From CAZBPZ01 sp964493955 (lineage in GTDB: Bacteria; Chloroflexota; Dehalococcoidia; Dehalococcoidales; Fen-1064), in the NCBI GenBank assembly GCA_964493955.1, contig CAZBPZ010000008.1, positions 1-32,717 of the forward strand: a stretch of DNA of 32,717 bases, given 5' to 3'. Shown piece by piece: positions 17,574 to 25,145 of this stretch. The translations under genes were made by a program, and so were the position numbers. The notes beneath the pieces were generated by a model that was not told where the DNA came from, did no database searches, and saw nothing but the letters and a program-made list of their open reading frames with translations. Each line of letters begins with the position of its first letter. Within the stretch, counting starts at the first letter, position 1.

Positions 17574-17616
17574 CGGCCGCACCTGATTGCTCCCGGCAGC
17601 AGGTACGGCCGTTTTT
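17574..17616 (+). terminator. Intrinsic terminator after the 42-residue gene
   Basis: Palindromic CGGCCG arms (17574-17579 and 17606-17611), continued inward by ACCT/AGGT and GCT/AGC pairs, are followed by TTTTT (17612-17616) on the plus strand. No T-run follows on the minus strand, so it serves the plus-strand small gene. Confidence 0.65.
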
Positions 17617-17739
17617 CGTTCCGCCGTCCTCCCCGGGCAATGCAGACCGGGCCTGTTCAGGCAGTGCCCGCCAGCCGGCCGGACTGGCAGGACCCGGTGC
17701 AGTGCCCCCCTCCAGCCTGCCTCCTTACTCCAGGCCGCC

Positions 17740-19026
17740 TCAGGGCAGCCGCGGGCTCTCACTGATAACCCCCTCCGCCCGCAACCCCTCTATCTCCCGG
17801 TCGCTCAGGCCCAGCAGGTCATGCAACACGTGGTAGTTGTCCTGCCCCAGGCGGGGAGCCGGACGCCCCGAACCGGTGGCGGCCGCCGAGAACCTCACCG
17901 GCAGACCGGGATAGAGGTGGGTGCCAGCACTGGGGTGTGTCACCTCCAGGAAGTAGCCCCTGGCCCGGAGGTGAGGGTCGCTCAGCAGCTGGCGTGCATC
18001 CAGCACGGCCGCAGCGGTGACCCCCGCCCGCTGCAGAAGATGCATTGCCTGGTAGTGGTCCTGCCCCGCCGTCCAGGCGGTGATAAGCCGGTCCAGCTCG
18101 TCCTGGTGATGGTAGCGCCCGGGCTGGGTGGCGAAGCGCTCGTCCTGCGCCCAGTCCGGGGAGCCGATGGCCCGGCCGAAGGCCTGCCATTCTTCGTCCG
18201 AGCCGATGGCGATGGAGAGCCAGGCGTCCTCACCGCGGCAGCGGTAGCACCCGTGGGGGGCCATCCAGGGGTGGCGGTTGCCCGGTCGCACCGGGGGGCG
18301 TCCGTTCATCTGGTAGTCCAGCAGTGGCTCCGGCAGCAGGCACACCGCCGCCTCAATCTGGGCAAACTCAATGTACTGGCCCTCGCCGGTGAGGCGGCGC
18401 TGGAGCAGGGCCAGCAGCACCGCCCCGGCGGCGCTGACCGAGGTAACCGGGTCCGGATAGGTGGACTGGGTACGGTAGGGGCCAGCATCAGGATAGCCCA
18501 TCACCGCCGAGAACCCGGCGTGCTGCTCAATGGTCGTCCCGTAGGCGGGATAGTCACGGTAAGGACCGGACATGCCGTAACCGGGGAGGGAGACCATGAT
18601 AATCGCCGGGTTTACATCCCTGAGGGCCGGGTAGTCCAGCCCGAAGTTGGCCATGACACGGGGCGAATAGTTCTCCAGGACAATGTCACTAACCCGGACC
18701 AGCCGGCGGAAGACCTCCCGGCCCGCCTCCTTCCGCAGGTCCAGGGTAATCCCCAGCTTGTTACGGTTGAAGTCGTTAACCATGCCCATGCGGTTCCAGG
18801 GGTCCTCACCGGGGTCACCCCCCGGGTAGTAGGGGAAGTGGCGGCCGGCCCGGTACATCTGGCGCATCCGCTCAAACACCGCCGGGTCGCCCCCGCGGGC
18901 AAAGGGGGCCTCGATGAGGACTACCTCGGCCCCCAGGTCGGCCAGCATGCGCGTTGCCATCGGCCCGGCCCAGACCCGGCTCAGGTCAAGGACCCGTATT
19001 CCTTCCAGAATGCGGTGCTGCTCCAT
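17740..19026 (-). CDS. Class III CoA-transferase, second gene of a pair
   Basis: A 428-residue CaiB/BaiF-family CoA-transferase. The N-terminus ILEGIRVLDLSRVWAGPMAT, the block SLPGYGMSGPYRDYPAYGTT and the signature LTGEGQYIEFAQIE are typical. Asp192 in TYPDPVTSVSAAGAVLL is at the position expected for the catalytic aspartate. ATG 19026 is chosen because it overlaps the stop of the preceding CoA-transferase as TAATG, showing tight coupling; the open frame upstream is a shadow of that gene. The substrate is unknown. The pair may act as one heteromeric enzyme or as two enzymes of one pathway. Confidence 0.92.
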   Translation of the reverse strand: MEQHRILEGIRVLDLSRVWAGPMATRMLADLGAEVVLIEAPFARGGDPAVFERMRQMYRAGRHFPYYPGGDPGEDPWNRMGMVNDFNRNKLGITLDLRKEAGREVFRRLVRVSDIVLENYSPRVMANFGLDYPALRDVNPAIIMVSLPGYGMSGPYRDYPAYGTTIEQHAGFSAVMGYPDAGPYRTQSTYPDPVTSVSAAGAVLLALLQRRLTGEGQYIEFAQIEAAVCLLPEPLLDYQMNGRPPVRPGNRHPWMAPHGCYRCRGEDAWLSIAIGSDEEWQAFGRAIGSPDWAQDERFATQPGRYHHQDELDRLITAWTAGQDHYQAMHLLQRAGVTAAAVLDARQLLSDPHLRARGYFLEVTHPSAGTHLYPGLPVRFSAAATGSGRPAPRLGQDNYHVLHDLLGLSDREIEGLRAEGVISESPRLP

Positions 19027-20228
19027 TAGATAACCCCCGCCTGGCGCAGCCGCATGAGGTCGTCCTGGCTGTAACCCAGGCGGCGGCAGTACACCTCCTC
19101 GTTGTGCTGGCCCAGCAGAGGGGCCGGCCCGGTACGCCACGGCACGGCCGACATGCGGAAGGGCGGCCCCGGGAAGCGGTAGCGCCCGGCCAGCGGGTTT
19201 TCAACCTCCACCCAGAAATCCCGGGCGGCGAAGTGCGGGTCGTCCAGGAGCTCGTGGGGGGCAGTGACCGGGGCACAGGGGATACGCCACTGGCTGCAGG
19301 TATGGAAAATCTCCTGGCGGGTACGTTCGGCAAACCACGGCATCAGCTCGGCGTCCAGGGCATCGGCATTATCAAGGCGGTCCAGCGGGTCAATGAAGCG
19401 GGGGTCATCCTTGAGCTCCGGCTTGCCCACCAGGGCATAGAGAAGCTCCTGCTGCAGCGGGCTCGAGGCACTCAGCGCCACGTGACCGTCCCGGCACGGG
19501 TAGATGGTCACCGGGTAGGTGCTCTCGTAACGGTTACCGCTGCGCCGCTTGACGAGGCCACCATAGGTGTAGCGAATAACCGTGAACTGGTGCAGGCCCG
19601 CCATACACTCCATGATGGAGACATCCACCACCTGCCCCCGCCCCGTGACCGGCCGGTCGTAGAGGGCCGCCATAGTCCCGAAGAAGGCATGGAGGCCACC
19701 CTGGTATTCCGGCTGGGGACCGGGCCCCTGCAGCGGCTCGCGGTCAGGCTCCCCGTTGATGTACTGGTGCCCGCCGAGGGCATAGCCGGTAATGGATGCC
19801 GCCCGGTAGTCACGGTAAGGACCGCTCTGGCCGTAGCCGGTGATGGCAACCACTACAAGGCGCGGGTTGAGCTCAAGCAGGCCGGCGTGGCTGAGCCCCA
19901 GCCCCGCCAGGTAGCCGGGAGGGTAGCTCTCCACCAGTACGTCGGCACGGCGTACCAGCTCCTGCAGGATATGCCGGCCGCTGGCAGTGGTAATATCTAG
20001 CGTCGCGGAGTGCTTGCCAGCATTCAGGTAGAGGAAGAGACCACTCTTTTCCGGGTGGGGAACGTCCCCGGGGAATGGGCCCATCTGGCGGGAGCAATCA
20101 CCCCGGCCGGGCGGTTCAACCTTTATGACCTCCGCCCCGTAAGAGGCCAGCATCCGGCCGCAGTACGGCCCGGAGACGCCCTCCGCCAGCTCAAGCACGG
20201 TTATGCCGTCGAGCGCGTGTGCTGCCAA
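19026..20228 (-). CDS. Class III CoA-transferase, first gene of a pair (Glu at catalytic position)
   Basis: A 400-residue CaiB/BaiF-family protein. The N-terminus is DGITVLELAEGVSGPYCGRM, followed by VAITGYGQSGPYRDYRAASI and VTGRGQVVDVSIMECM. Where active members carry the catalytic Asp, this sequence reads PEYQGGLHAFFG, giving Glu174 by my alignment. It may therefore have altered chemistry, be a non-catalytic partner of the downstream CoA-transferase, or belong to a subfamily with a different residue. The start is TTG 20228 with GGGAGGGAG upstream; no other good start opens the family N-terminus. No clear promoter was found. Confidence 0.88.
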   Translation of the reverse strand: MAAHALDGITVLELAEGVSGPYCGRMLASYGAEVIKVEPPGRGDCSRQMGPFPGDVPHPEKSGLFLYLNAGKHSATLDITTASGRHILQELVRRADVLVESYPPGYLAGLGLSHAGLLELNPRLVVVAITGYGQSGPYRDYRAASITGYALGGHQYINGEPDREPLQGPGPQPEYQGGLHAFFGTMAALYDRPVTGRGQVVDVSIMECMAGLHQFTVIRYTYGGLVKRRSGNRYESTYPVTIYPCRDGHVALSASSPLQQELLYALVGKPELKDDPRFIDPLDRLDNADALDAELMPWFAERTRQEIFHTCSQWRIPCAPVTAPHELLDDPHFAARDFWVEVENPLAGRYRFPGPPFRMSAVPWRTGPAPLLGQHNEEVYCRRLGYSQDDLMRLRQAGVI

Positions 20229-20319
20229 GCTGTCCCCACTCCCTCCCGGTAAGCGCCCGTTTCCCGGCCCTGCCGGGTATCAGTGCCGCTTCGGCGGCCC
20301 CGGTGGCACAATTGTACCC

Positions 20320-20775
20320 CTACCAGCCTACCCCCGCAATCATGAAAAAGCAAGAAGGTACCCTACGGGCGGCCCGGCGCTTCATCCAAAAAACCTCCCC
20401 GAAAAAGAGTCCTCTCGCCCCCGCTACCACCAGGGCAATGACGAAGCTGAGCAGGTTTCTGATGATGGCTACTTCGCCCCGAAGTACTGCCTTTCCACGG
20501 GATAGGTAAGGGCACCTACCATCATCAGCGTGGTGGTAAAGGCCGAGAGCACCATGTAGGGCACACCCTTGGTCAGAAGTATACCAGCGGGAAGGCGATG
20601 AAACGCGGCATCAGCATCACCGAGCGAAGGGCAGAAGCCGAGAGCACGGCCAGATAGATGGTGCCACCGCCCAGGTACCTGAGAATGAGTTCCTCCGGGA
20701 CCAGGGACAGGACAACCGAGACAAGAATCAGCATCACCACAAAGGCGGGCAAGATTGTGAGGAGGCTTCCAGTAC
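20320..20775 (-). pseudogene. Frameshifted C-terminal remnant of a DUF318/ArsP-type permease
   Basis: Three consecutive reading frames on the minus strand together give one membrane-protein tail. Frame one (about 20775 to a TGA at 20573) reads ILPAFVVMLILVSVVLSL and later LMPRFIAFPL. Frame two reads LLTKGVPYMVLSAFTTTLMM then TYPVERQYFGAK, ending in TAG at 20469. Frame three resumes VAIIRNLLSFVIALVVAG and stops at 20320. The blocks and order match the last part of predicted permeases of the DUF318/YraQ group, as I recall them. The N-terminal half is absent: the remnant begins about 36 bases past the tRNA-Ala 3' end. Each break needs only a one-base change, so decay or sequencing error are both possible; loss of the first half favours decay. 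Confidence 0.7.
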
Positions 20776-20810
20776 TTCCAGTAACCCGGCGTGGTTCTGC
20801 CTGAACGCGG

Positions 20811-20886
20811 TGGTGGAGATAGGGGGAATCGAACCCCCAACCTCTGCATTGCGAACGCAGCGCTCTCCCGATTGAGCTATATCCCC
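20811..20886 (-). tRNA. tRNA-Ala (anticodon CGC)
   Basis: A complete 76-base cloverleaf on the minus strand. The acceptor stem GGGGATA pairs with TATCTCC; the D arm is GCTC/GAGC; the anticodon arm CTGCG-TTCGCAA-TGCAG gives anticodon CGC, reading GCG alanine codons; the T arm is GGGGG-TTCGATT-CCCCC. Discriminator A and an encoded CCA end are present. Confidence 0.95.
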
Positions 20887-20896
20887 ACCTGCCTCA

Positions 20897-20925
20897 AGTA
20901 TAGCACGGGCCTGCTTGTAAGTCAC
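20897..20925 (-). promoter_or_regulatory. Promoter of tRNA-Ala
   Basis: Minus strand GTGACT (20925-20920), a 17-base spacer, then TATACT (20902-20897), ten bases upstream of the tRNA 5' end. It overlaps the divergent gatB -35 element. Confidence 0.5.
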
Positions 20926-20944
20926 CGTTACCTGTTGCTATACT
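20915..20944 (+). promoter_or_regulatory. Promoter of the gatB operon
   Basis: TTGTAA (20915-20920), an 18-base spacer, then TATACT (20939-20944). Initiation near 20951 leaves a leader of only about 18 bases before gatB, consistent with the absence of a strong ribosome site. Confidence 0.6.
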
Positions 20945-20968
20945 TGAACGTAGCCCCGCACCAGCATC

Positions 20969-22441
20969 ATGGACTTCGAGACAATCATCGGCCTGGAAGT
21001 GCACGCCCAGTTGCAGACCCGCAGCAAGATGTTCTGCAGCTGCAGTGCCGACTATGCCAACGCCCCTCCCAACACCCACGTCTGCCCGGTCTGCCTCGGC
21101 ATGCCGGGGGTACTGCCGGTCATCAACCAGCGGGCGGTAGAATACACCGCCATGACCGCCCTGGCCCTCAACTGCACCGTGGCGGAATACACCAAGTTCG
21201 ACCGCAAGAACTACCCCTACCCGGACCTCATGAAAGGCTACCAGATATCCCAGTACGATGCTCCCATCGGGCACCACGGCTGGCTCGGCATCGAGGTGGA
21301 CGGCCGGGAAAAACGTATCGGCATCACGCGGGTGCACCTGGAGGAAGATACCGCCCGCCTGACCCACCGCGCCGATTTCGCCGAGCACTACAGCCTGGTG
21401 GATGTCAACCGGGCCGGCGTGCCCCTGATGGAGATTGTCGGTGAGCCTGACCTGCGCTCACCGCAGGAGGCTGACGCCTACCTCAGGAAGCTGCGGTCAA
21501 TCCTGCGCTACCTGGGCGTTTCCACCGCCAACATGGAGGAGGGCAGTTTTCGGTGCGATGCCAACATCAGCCTCCTCCCGTCCGACCGTGACCAGCCCAC
21601 GGCCAAGGTAGAAATCAAGAACATGAACAGCTTCCGGGCCGTCTACCGCGCCCTTGAGTACGAGGAAAAGCGCCAGCGCCGTGCCTACGAGCGGGGAGAG
21701 CCCCTGGTGCAGGAGACCCGCGGCTGGGTGGAGGCTGAAGGCAAGACGGTGCCACAGCGTAGCAAAGAGTTTGCCCATGACTACCGCTACTTCCCCGAGC
21801 CGGACCTGCCCCCCCTGGTGCTGGACCACCGGTGGGTGGAGCAGTTGAGGGCCAGGCTACCGGAACTGCCCGAGGCCCGGCGCGACCGCTTCATGAGCCA
21901 GTACGGCCTGCCGCGCTACGATGCCACCCTGCTAACGGCCACCCGCGAGATGGCCGACTACGAAGAGGAGCTGGTAGGCTCCTTCCCGCCCGACCTGGGG
22001 CTTGATGCGGTTACCATCGCCAAGCTGGGCAGCAACTGGCTCCTGGGCGAGGTGAGCCGAGTCCTCAACGCCCGCAACATTGAAATGCCGGACTTCCGCC
22101 AGAAAGTACCGCCCCGGCGGCTGGTAGAGCTGCTGGTGCTGGAGCGAAAAGGCACCATCAACAACACCACCGCCAAGGCTGTCCTGGAGCAGATGTTCGA
22201 GAGCGGCCACCCCGCCGGGGAAATAGTAAGGCAGCAGGGCCTGGGCCAGATATCCGATTCATCCGAGCTTGAAGAGGCAGTGGCCCAGGCAATCGCCGCC
22301 AACCCCCGGGCGGTGGCTGATTACAGGGGCGGCAAGGAGACCGCCATCAAGTTCCTGGTGGGGCAGGTCATGCGCCTGACCCGTGGCCGGGCAAACCCGC
22401 AACAGGCCACAGAGCTACTGCTCCAGAGGCTAAAGGAGTAG
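20969..22441 (+). CDS. gatB: Asp-tRNA(Asn)/Glu-tRNA(Gln) amidotransferase subunit B
   Basis: GatB binds mischarged Glu-tRNA(Gln) or Asp-tRNA(Asn) and, within GatCAB, converts it to the amide form in the cytoplasm. The 490 residues are full length. The N-terminus ETIIGLEVHAQLQTRSKMFC is typical; zinc-type cysteines are 23, 25, 39 and 42; the signature DLMKGYQISQYDAP is intact; the C-terminal YqeY-like tRNA-binding domain includes GTINNTTAKAVLEQMFESG. gatA and gatC are not adjacent. It is the first gene of a six-gene plus-strand operon and ends one base before secG. Confidence 0.98.
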   Translation: MDFETIIGLEVHAQLQTRSKMFCSCSADYANAPPNTHVCPVCLGMPGVLPVINQRAVEYTAMTALALNCTVAEYTKFDRKNYPYPDLMKGYQISQYDAPIGHHGWLGIEVDGREKRIGITRVHLEEDTARLTHRADFAEHYSLVDVNRAGVPLMEIVGEPDLRSPQEADAYLRKLRSILRYLGVSTANMEEGSFRCDANISLLPSDRDQPTAKVEIKNMNSFRAVYRALEYEEKRQRRAYERGEPLVQETRGWVEAEGKTVPQRSKEFAHDYRYFPEPDLPPLVLDHRWVEQLRARLPELPEARRDRFMSQYGLPRYDATLLTATREMADYEEELVGSFPPDLGLDAVTIAKLGSNWLLGEVSRVLNARNIEMPDFRQKVPPRRLVELLVLERKGTINNTTAKAVLEQMFESGHPAGEIVRQQGLGQISDSSELEEAVAQAIAANPRAVADYRGGKETAIKFLVGQVMRLTRGRANPQQATELLLQRLKE

Positions 22442-22442
22442 C

Positions 22443-22664
22443 ATGCAGACCTTTCTTAACGTTGCCCAGATAGTCATCTCGGTTGCCCTGATAGTGGTGA
22501 TTACGCTTCAGGTCAAGGGCGGGGGGCTGGGGGGCATATTCGGGCAGGCTGATACCGTTTACCGCACCAAGCGCGGCCTGGAAAAGAGGCTCTTTCAGCT
22601 TACCATCGTCCTGGTGGGTATCTTCGTGATAATGTCCATCATCAGCATGATGGCCGCCCCGTAA
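22443..22664 (+). CDS. secG: Preprotein translocase subunit SecG
   Basis: A 73-residue SecG with two membrane segments (about 3-23 and 50-70) joined by the loop LQVKGGGLGGIFGQADTVYR, whose Gly-rich G-G-L-G-G-x-F-G pattern is the family hallmark. SecG assists SecYE and SecA in protein export. It begins one base after the gatB stop. Confidence 0.93.
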   Translation: MQTFLNVAQIVISVALIVVITLQVKGGGLGGIFGQADTVYRTKRGLEKRLFQLTIVLVGIFVIMSIISMMAAP

Positions 22665-22673
22665 CGGAACAGC

Positions 22674-23510
22674 ATGGGCATCATCACCCTCACCACCGAT
22701 TTCGGCCAGGCAGACGGCTACGTGGCCGCCATGAAGGGTGTCATCCTCTCCATCAACCCGCAGGTACAGCTGGTGGATATCAGCCACAGCGTCCGCGCTC
22801 AGGACGTGGCCGGAGGGGCCTTCGTGCTCGGCACGGCCTACCCCTATTTCCCGGCGGGGACAGTGCACCTGGCGGTGGTGGACCCGGGCGTGGGCACAGA
22901 GCGGCGGGGGGTTATCCTGAGCACGCCGCAGGCGCAGTTTGTGGCCCCGGACAACGGCCTGCTTGACTACGTGCTGGATGACCTGGGCGCCGGACCGGCC
23001 GGCGCCGGCGGCCAGCGGCCCCTCCCGCCCGGTACCAGGGCCTTTGAACTCACCAACCCCGCCCGCTGGCGGCAGCCGGTGAGCGCCACCTTCCACGGGC
23101 GCGACATCTTTGCCCCGGTGGCAGCCTACCTCTCGCGCGGTGAGCCGCCGCAGGCGTTCGGCCGTGCCCTCAGTTCGCTGGTCGGGCGGCCGCGGCCGTG
23201 CCCGCGCCAGGAAGCGGGGCGTGTCTGCGGGCAGATTGTGCACGTGGACGGTTTCGGCAACCTCATAACAAACATCACCCGGCAGGACCTGCCCGGCCGG
23301 GGTGACCTGACGATAGTAGCCGGCGAGCATACCATCCGGGGCCTGAGCCGCACCTACGCCGGCACCCGGGGGCCGGTGGCCCTCATCGGCAGCAGCGGCC
23401 GGCTTGAGATAGCCGTAAACGGGGCCAGTGCCCGGGCAGTGCTGGGCCTGGGAACGGGAGCAGAGGTGGTGGTAACACAAAACAAGAGGAGGCAAGCAAA
23501 GGCAAGATGA
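22674..23510 (+). CDS. SAM hydrolase / SAM-hydroxide adenosyltransferase (DUF62)
   Basis: A 278-residue member of the DUF62 family, relatives of fluorinase and chlorinase that split S-adenosylmethionine with water to adenosine and methionine. Conserved blocks: ITLTTDFGQADGYVAAMKG at the N-terminus, HLAVVDPGVGT, VAPDNGLLDYV, TFHGRDIFAPVAAYLS and HVDGFGNLITNI. The Asp, Arg and His residues of these motifs match the hydrolase type; nothing points to a halogenase. It starts nine bases after secG and overlaps the prenyltransferase start as ATGA. Its physiological role is not settled; here it neighbours two other SAM-using proteins. Confidence 0.9.
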   Translation: MGIITLTTDFGQADGYVAAMKGVILSINPQVQLVDISHSVRAQDVAGGAFVLGTAYPYFPAGTVHLAVVDPGVGTERRGVILSTPQAQFVAPDNGLLDYVLDDLGAGPAGAGGQRPLPPGTRAFELTNPARWRQPVSATFHGRDIFAPVAAYLSRGEPPQAFGRALSSLVGRPRPCPRQEAGRVCGQIVHVDGFGNLITNITRQDLPGRGDLTIVAGEHTIRGLSRTYAGTRGPVALIGSSGRLEIAVNGASARAVLGLGTGAEVVVTQNKRRQAKAR

Positions 23511-24412
23511 ACCGGTGGCTCATGGTGATACGCGCCCCCTTCCTGCTGCTGGCGGTGGTACTGGGCTTCCTGGGAGGGGCAATTGCCTGGTACGAGGCCG
23601 GGCGCACCGGCGGCAGCTTCCACCTGGGCTACGCCTTCCTGGCCGGCTTCGGGCTGCTGCTGGCGCACATCAGCGTTAACGCCTTCAACGAGTGGTTCGA
23701 CTACCGCAGCGGGGTGGACTTCCGCACGCCACGGACCCCCTTCAGTGGTGGCAGCGGGGCGCTGCCCACCGGGTTAATCACCCCCCGGCAGGCGTTCTGG
23801 GTAGCGCTGGGGAGCCTCATCGTCATCATGCCGCTCGGCGTTTATTTCACCCTGGCGGTCGGCTGGTCACTCCTGCCACTGCTGCTGGTGGCGGCCCTGT
23901 GCATCGTCCTCTACACGCCACTCATCCTCAAGATGGGCTGGCCGGAGTGGGCGCCGGGAGTCGGCCTCGGCTCGCTGCCGGTGCTGGGGGCCTTCTTCGT
24001 CCAGAGCGGGGCCTACACCGTCCCCGCCATCATCGCCTCAATCCCCTCCGGCATCCTGGTGCATAACCTGCTGCTCCTCAACGAGTTCCCGGACGCCGAG
24101 GCAGATGCATCGGTGGGCCGCCGCACGCTGCCCATCATCGCCGGCAAGCGCCGGGCCGCCCTCTTCTACTCGGCCATGACGGTGCTGGTCTATCTCTGGA
24201 TTATCGGCGGGGTCATTGCCGGGGTCATGCCGCCCCTTTCCCTGCTCGGGTTGCTCACCATCCCCCTGGCCGCCAGGGCCATCCGCGGGGCCATGAGCTA
24301 CGAGGACATGGGCAAGCTGGTGCCGGGCATGGCCAGCAATGTCATGGTGGTACTCTTCACCCAGTTGCTCATGGGAATCGGCTACGTGCTGGCGAGGGTG
24401 CTCCAGGCGTGA
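23507..24412 (+). CDS. UbiA-family prenyltransferase (MenA-like)
   Basis: A 301-residue integral membrane prenyltransferase with about eight hydrophobic segments. The first Asp motif is NEWFDYRSGVD (Asn61, Asp65, Asp71), which binds prenyl diphosphate through magnesium; the second is NEFPDAEADASVGRRTLP. These, with FSGGSGALPTG, resemble 1,4-dihydroxy-2-naphthoate prenyltransferases (MenA). The UbiE-type methyltransferase just downstream (GTGA overlap) supports a menaquinone role. Other UbiA substrates cannot be excluded. Confidence 0.88.
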   Translation: MNRWLMVIRAPFLLLAVVLGFLGGAIAWYEAGRTGGSFHLGYAFLAGFGLLLAHISVNAFNEWFDYRSGVDFRTPRTPFSGGSGALPTGLITPRQAFWVALGSLIVIMPLGVYFTLAVGWSLLPLLLVAALCIVLYTPLILKMGWPEWAPGVGLGSLPVLGAFFVQSGAYTVPAIIASIPSGILVHNLLLLNEFPDAEADASVGRRTLPIIAGKRRAALFYSAMTVLVYLWIIGGVIAGVMPPLSLLGLLTIPLAARAIRGAMSYEDMGKLVPGMASNVMVVLFTQLLMGIGYVLARVLQA

Positions 24413-25140
24413 GTACACAGACACGCTCCGGTAAGAGCCGCCCCCTGCAGGCAATGTTCATGGCAGTACCTCCGCACTACGACCTCGTCAACCGCGTCCT
24501 CACCTGGGGCCAGGACGAGCGCTGGCGCCGCCAGGCGGCCCGCGAGTGCCTGAGGGGAAACCCACAGCGCCTGCTGGACATCGGCTGTGGCACCGGTGAC
24601 CTGGCCGTGCGGCTGGCCGGCAGGCAGGGGCAGAGTGTCATTGCGCTGGACTACAGCCTGCCCATGCTGGAGCTGGCCCGGCGCAAGGCAGAGGCCGCCA
24701 CCGTGAGCGACAGGGTCCACCTCGTCCACGGCGACGTGGCCAATCTTCCCTTCCCCGATGATTACTTTGACTGCGTGGGCATTGCCTTCGCCTTCCGCAA
24801 CCTCACCTACAAGAACCCGTACGCCCGGCGCTACCTGCAGGAGGTCTACCGTGTCCTCCGGCCGGGCGGCGGACGCTTCGTCATCGTGGAGAGCAGCCAG
24901 CCGCACCACCGGCTGGTGCGCCTCTTCTTCCGCCTCTACCTCAGGTGGTTCGTCTATCCGGTCGGCCGCCTCATCTCCGGCAACCGTACTGCCTACCGCT
25001 ACCTGGCAGAATCGGCCGCCCGTTTCTACACCCCCAGCGAGCTGGCCGGTATCCTGGCCGGGGTGGGCTTCAGCCGCTTCACTTCCCGGCCCTATCTCTT
25101 CGGGGCCGCCGCGGTTCAGGTGGCGGTGAAGGGAGACTGA
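24409..25140 (+). CDS. ubiE: UbiE/MenG-type quinone C-methyltransferase
   Basis: A 243-residue class I SAM methyltransferase of the UbiE/Coq5/MenG family, which methylates demethylmenaquinone or the ubiquinone precursor. Signatures: YDLVNRVLTWGQDERWRR near the N-terminus, SAM motif LLDIGCGTGDLAVRLA, and the family block FAFRNLTYKNPYARRYLQEV. YRYLAESAARF closes the UbiE pattern. GTG 24409 overlaps the prenyltransferase stop. With the UbiA protein it makes the last two steps of menaquinone synthesis plausible; the rest of that pathway is not in the window. Confidence 0.9.
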   Translation: MSTQTRSGKSRPLQAMFMAVPPHYDLVNRVLTWGQDERWRRQAARECLRGNPQRLLDIGCGTGDLAVRLAGRQGQSVIALDYSLPMLELARRKAEAATVSDRVHLVHGDVANLPFPDDYFDCVGIAFAFRNLTYKNPYARRYLQEVYRVLRPGGGRFVIVESSQPHHRLVRLFFRLYLRWFVYPVGRLISGNRTAYRYLAESAARFYTPSELAGILAGVGFSRFTSRPYLFGAAAVQVAVKGD

Positions 25141-25145
25141 GCAAC

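Noticed and set aside
22674..23510. Fluorinase or chlorinase
   Set aside because: The DUF62 fold is shared, but the visible motifs are those of the common hydrolase type and there is no halometabolite gene nearby.
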